Shown here: in pieces, positions 61,767-64,000 of the stretch
Numbering within the stretch: the first letter of the stretch is position 1
How the letters are laid out: every line of letters starts with the position of its first letter
Assembly: GCF_034259205.1 (NCBI RefSeq)
Contig: NZ_CP139487.1
Location: 2,356,001 to 2,420,000 of the forward strand
Direction of reading: 5' to 3'
Source of the DNA: Peredibacter starrii
GTDB lineage: Bacteria; Bdellovibrionota; Bacteriovoracia; Bacteriovoracales; Bacteriovoracaceae
Length of the DNA: 64,000 bases
Notes under the pieces: model-generated
Database searches by the model: none
The model's input: only the letters and a program-made list of their open reading frames with translations
Told to the model about the DNA's origin: nothing
Translations under genes and position numbers: made by a program

Positions 61767-62056
61767 GAAATGTTGTGAGAAACGCTTTGGATTCTGTCGT
61801 TGAGGTCACGAGCGTAGAATGTTCTGAAAGAAGAACCGCGAGCGAAGACCCAGTCAGAATAGTATTCTGAGTATGATTTACCAGATTGAGTTCTCATCCA
61901 AAGAGTTCCGTTACAGTGAACATTACGGGCATCATGGTTCCAAACCTGAACCTGAACTTGTGAACCATAGTTATAAACGTTAGGGAAAACAGCGTCCTTG
62001 GCCGCGAATACTGATCCTGAAACGAGAAGAGCGAGAACCATCGTTAAATTTTTCAT
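61757..62056 (-). CDS. Small secreted protein of unknown function
   Basis: 99 residues with a signal peptide (NLTMVLALLVSGSVFAA) and a small beta-rich mature part with two Cys (HCNGTLW; ISCF). Preceded by AAGGAG. Overlaps TatD by 10 bases. Confidence 0.55.
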   Translation of the reverse strand: MKNLTMVLALLVSGSVFAAKDAVFPNVYNYGSQVQVQVWNHDARNVHCNGTLWMRTQSGKSYSEYYSDWVFARGSSFRTFYARDLNDRIQSVSHNISCF

Positions 62057-62134
62057 TGGAATCTCCTTTTCTATAATTAAACCAATGGTTATAAAGAAGG
62101 TCTATAGATTTATACATTGCACGGAGTTAAAAAA

Positions 62135-62770
62135 ATGGGACTTATATCAGCTGAAATTGAAAAATATTGCATCGATCATTCAACCCGTCCAAGCGCTGAT
62201 GCGAAGGCCCTAGAGGATCACACTCGCGCTGGCATTCACGGAAGTAACATGCTGATTGGAGAGATGGAAGCATCTGTGCTGACGTTCCTCATTAAGCTTG
62301 GGAAAGTAAAAAACATCGTGGAGTTTGGAACCTATACTGGCTATTCAGCATTAGTGATGGCAGAGCAAATTCCAGCTGACGGAACTGTGACGACAATCGA
62401 TATCAATCCGGCCACCACAGCAATTGCGAAAGAATACTGGGCCAAGTCAGCACACGGTAAAAAAATTCAACAGATTTTAAAACCGGGTCTGGAAGCAATG
62501 AAAGACTTAGACGGAAAATACGATCTGGTTTTCATCGATGCCGATAAAAACAATTACTCAAACTATCTGGACTGGGCCCTTGAGCACCTAAGCCCGAATG
62601 GTTTCATTGTTGTGGATAATACTTTGTGGGCAGGAAAAATTCTGACTCCGGGACTGGATAAGCAAACTGACTCAATCATCGCTCATAATAAAAAAGCGCG
62701 GGATCTAGAAGGGTATACGAAAACACTTCTTCCGATCAGAGATGGAATGTTCCTGATTCAAAAAAACTAA
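62135..62770 (+). CDS. SAM-dependent O-methyltransferase (CCoAOMT-like)
   Basis: 211 residues from ATG 62135 (GGAG at 62123-62126 upstream). Motifs VEFGTYTGYSALVMAE, TIDINPATT, DLVFIDADKNNY and GFIVVDNTLWAG match the caffeoyl-CoA O-methyltransferase-like family, which includes many bacterial small-molecule O-methyltransferases. Substrate unknown. Stop overlaps the opposing lipoprotein stop. Confidence 0.93.
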   Translation: MGLISAEIEKYCIDHSTRPSADAKALEDHTRAGIHGSNMLIGEMEASVLTFLIKLGKVKNIVEFGTYTGYSALVMAEQIPADGTVTTIDINPATTAIAKEYWAKSAHGKKIQQILKPGLEAMKDLDGKYDLVFIDADKNNYSNYLDWALEHLSPNGFIVVDNTLWAGKILTPGLDKQTDSIIAHNKKARDLEGYTKTLLPIRDGMFLIQKN

Positions 62771-62931
62771 TAACGTCCGCCTGGTTGTTGAACGCGCATG
62801 GTTTCGACTTGCTCTTGCATTTGCTGTTGGTCATAGGCCCTCTGCGCGTCTCCGCCGGAATCCCAGTTTTTTCTTTCTTGTGAAGCACAACCGATTAGAA
62901 TGAATGCGGCCATGATAATGAAGTGTTTCAT
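62767..62931 (-). CDS. Small lipoprotein
   Basis: 54 residues from ATG 62931, supported by AAGGAG. Lipoprotein signal with lipobox LIGC (Cys15), then a polar Gln-rich tail (QQQMQEQVETM). No family recognised. A longer frame is not supported by a ribosome binding site. Confidence 0.6.
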   Translation of the reverse strand: MKHFIIMAAFILIGCASQERKNWDSGGDAQRAYDQQQMQEQVETMRVQQPGGRY

Positions 62932-63100
62932 GACTAAACTCCTTCTCGATTCTTCTATTTTATATGGCTTCACATTCCGCTTCATATGAATTCTCCATGA
63001 AGCATGTCTCACTCACCTAATTACTCGGGCATAATTTAGTTTTATTATATTTTCATTAAACCATTCCCCTCATTTAATTTGATTGGAATGGAGGTCTCTT

Positions 63101-63505
63101 ATGAGATTAACTGAGTTCGTAGTTGTCGTGATGGCCGCACTTCTCTTTCTCATCCCGACCATGAGGCAAGAGAACAGGCCGATGGAGCGCCAGGAACAGG
63201 AAGAGGCACCCATGGAACAAGTATTGGAGGAATCTAATACCTTTAAGATCACCTATGAGGTTCAAAAACCGGAAGAAGAGAGTCTCGCCGATATTATCTG
63301 GATGAAGAGAGCGGCCGAAGTGGCCAAGGACGAGGGCATTCCCTACTTCAATGTGCTTGAACAACATACAACGAAACGATTCGTAGATTCATACAACATG
63401 GAACTTTCAGTTGTAGAAGGTGTGATTCAATTGGATAAAGATCCTATGCGGGCGGAGTTCGATGCTAACGAGATAGAAAGCCTAGTGCTAACTGATTCTC
63501 CATAG
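63101..63505 (+). CDS. Membrane-anchored protein of unknown function
   Basis: 134 residues from ATG 63101 with GGAGG upstream. One N-terminal membrane helix (VVVVMAALLFLIP), then a Glu/Gln/Pro-rich stretch and a polar domain. No family recognised. It overlaps the opposing gene by 41 bases. Confidence 0.55.
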   Translation: MRLTEFVVVVMAALLFLIPTMRQENRPMERQEQEEAPMEQVLEESNTFKITYEVQKPEEESLADIIWMKRAAEVAKDEGIPYFNVLEQHTTKRFVDSYNMELSVVEGVIQLDKDPMRAEFDANEIESLVLTDSP

Positions 63506-64000
63506 CTCCCACCGTTCGGTTATGAATCTCAAGTGCCAACAACGCCGCAAATCCACCGGCAATGGCATCGTAAACATAGTGCTGACCGATCGCTAAGGCC
63601 GAATAACTAATCAATAAAGCAAACACCGTGAAAATTAAAAAGAGTCTTGGATGTTGGCGGACACTTAAGGCCGCTATGAAAGACGTGCTCACGTGAGTAC
63701 TTGGCAAACAAGTAAACGGTTTATCCGCAGAAAACAAAATTTCAAAGGCGAGCTTTGTAAGATCATTCACTCCTTCCATCGGAACCGGAATTCGATCGAT
63801 CGAACTCGGAAACAGAAAGAACACAATATTGGTAATAATAGTAAGGATAAAAAACAATTGTAGAAAATGAAGATGAAGTCCCAATCGAATCAAAAAGAAA
63901 AACATCGCGACTGGCATGAGATAGGCCGACAAATAAATCCAAATCCAGTTCGGTGAAAACACCACGATCTCATCAAAGGCCGTGCGAGGAATGTTCCAGA
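63465..64000 (-). CDS. PAP2-family membrane phosphatase, N-terminus off window
   Basis: The frame continues open to the right edge (upstream residues include WNIPRTAFDE) and has no ATG, so the protein begins beyond the window. Visible parts are several membrane helices and the phosphatase residues CLPSTHVSTSF (second motif) and GQHYVYDAIAGG (third motif); the first motif is less clear. PAP2 enzymes remove phosphate from lipid or undecaprenyl phosphates. The substrate is not determined here. Confidence 0.82.
   Translation of the reverse strand, partial: WNIPRTAFDEIVVFSPNWIWIYLSAYLMPVAMFFFLIRLGLHLHFLQLFFILTIITNIVFFLFPSSIDRIPVPMEGVNDLTKLAFEILFSADKPFTCLPSTHVSTSFIAALSVRQHPRLFLIFTVFALLISYSALAIGQHYVYDAIAGGFAALLALEIHNRTVGAMENQLALGFLSR

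Overview
This window looks like chromosome of a predatory or predator-related deltaproteobacterial lineage, most likely Bdellovibrionota of the Bacteriovorax/Peredibacter type. That placement is an inference from gene content: many small secreted proteins with no recognisable family, secreted proteases (aspzincin, papain-like, trypsin-like, M1), a NodB-type deacetylase lipoprotein, a YkuD-like protein, a fused PutA and moderate GC content. No rRNA, tRNA, CRISPR array, complete prophage or insertion sequence was seen. Genes are packed very tightly: most neighbours on the same strand overlap or nearly touch, and 11 of 14 convergent pairs overlap at their 3' ends.

Layout. 1-2.2 kb: two tandem aspzincin-like metallopeptidases (the first cut by the window edge) and an unknown secreted protein. 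2.3-7.3 kb: bifunctional putA followed by overlapping proC. 7.2-9.0 kb: a lipoprotein and a NodB-domain deacetylase lipoprotein. 9.2-12.1 kb: a winged-helix-like protein, a TrmK-like methyltransferase, a receiver/PilZ-like protein and a small membrane protein. 12.1-15.7 kb: the moxR-DUF58-transglutaminase operon. 15.9-17.4 kb: small proteins with hairpin terminators and a tandem secreted pair. 17.5-19.0 kb: a tyrosine recombinase with a ribbon-helix-helix-like partner and a paired operator-like repeat. 19.2-25.6 kb: lysine/DAP biosynthesis, with asd divergent from a lysine riboswitch that leads lysC-dapB-dapA-dapD-lysA. 25.6-32.4 kb: a papain-like protease, small secreted proteins, DUF2834, a hydrolase, a GlxA-type regulator and an M1 aminopeptidase. 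32.4-36.1 kb: a receiver protein divergent from a hybrid sensor kinase, a GNAT enzyme and a trypsin-like protease. 36.2-39.8 kb: raiA-fadD, then a methyltransferase and a hydrolase sharing a divergent promoter. 39.8-42.9 kb: a large secreted coiled-coil protein split by a frameshift. 43.1-49.1 kb: an MnmC-like methyltransferase, a FabK/NMO-like flavoprotein, and htpX with two paralogous sensor kinases. 49.3-57.4 kb: a YkuD-like protein, a SIMPL protein, three RNA methyltransferases of the RlmI and RlmM types, a SpoU methyltransferase and a large secreted protein. 57.4-59.7 kb: an ECF sigma/membrane anti-sigma operon with MerT-, MerP- and outer-membrane-like proteins. 59.8-64.0 kb: an HNH protein, TatD, an O-methyltransferase, small secreted proteins and a PAP2 phosphatase cut by the window edge.

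The most interesting points are: (i) the ECF sigma/metal-protein operon, which carries an ECF-like promoter directly in front of its first gene; (ii) a recurring promoter layout in which a -10 box lies 6-7 bases before the ATG with no ribosome binding site, implying many leaderless mRNAs; (iii) a single-base frameshift that splits a secreted protein of about 1,050 residues; (iv) overlapping stop codons at convergent genes; and (v) a lysine riboswitch whose expression platform looks translational.
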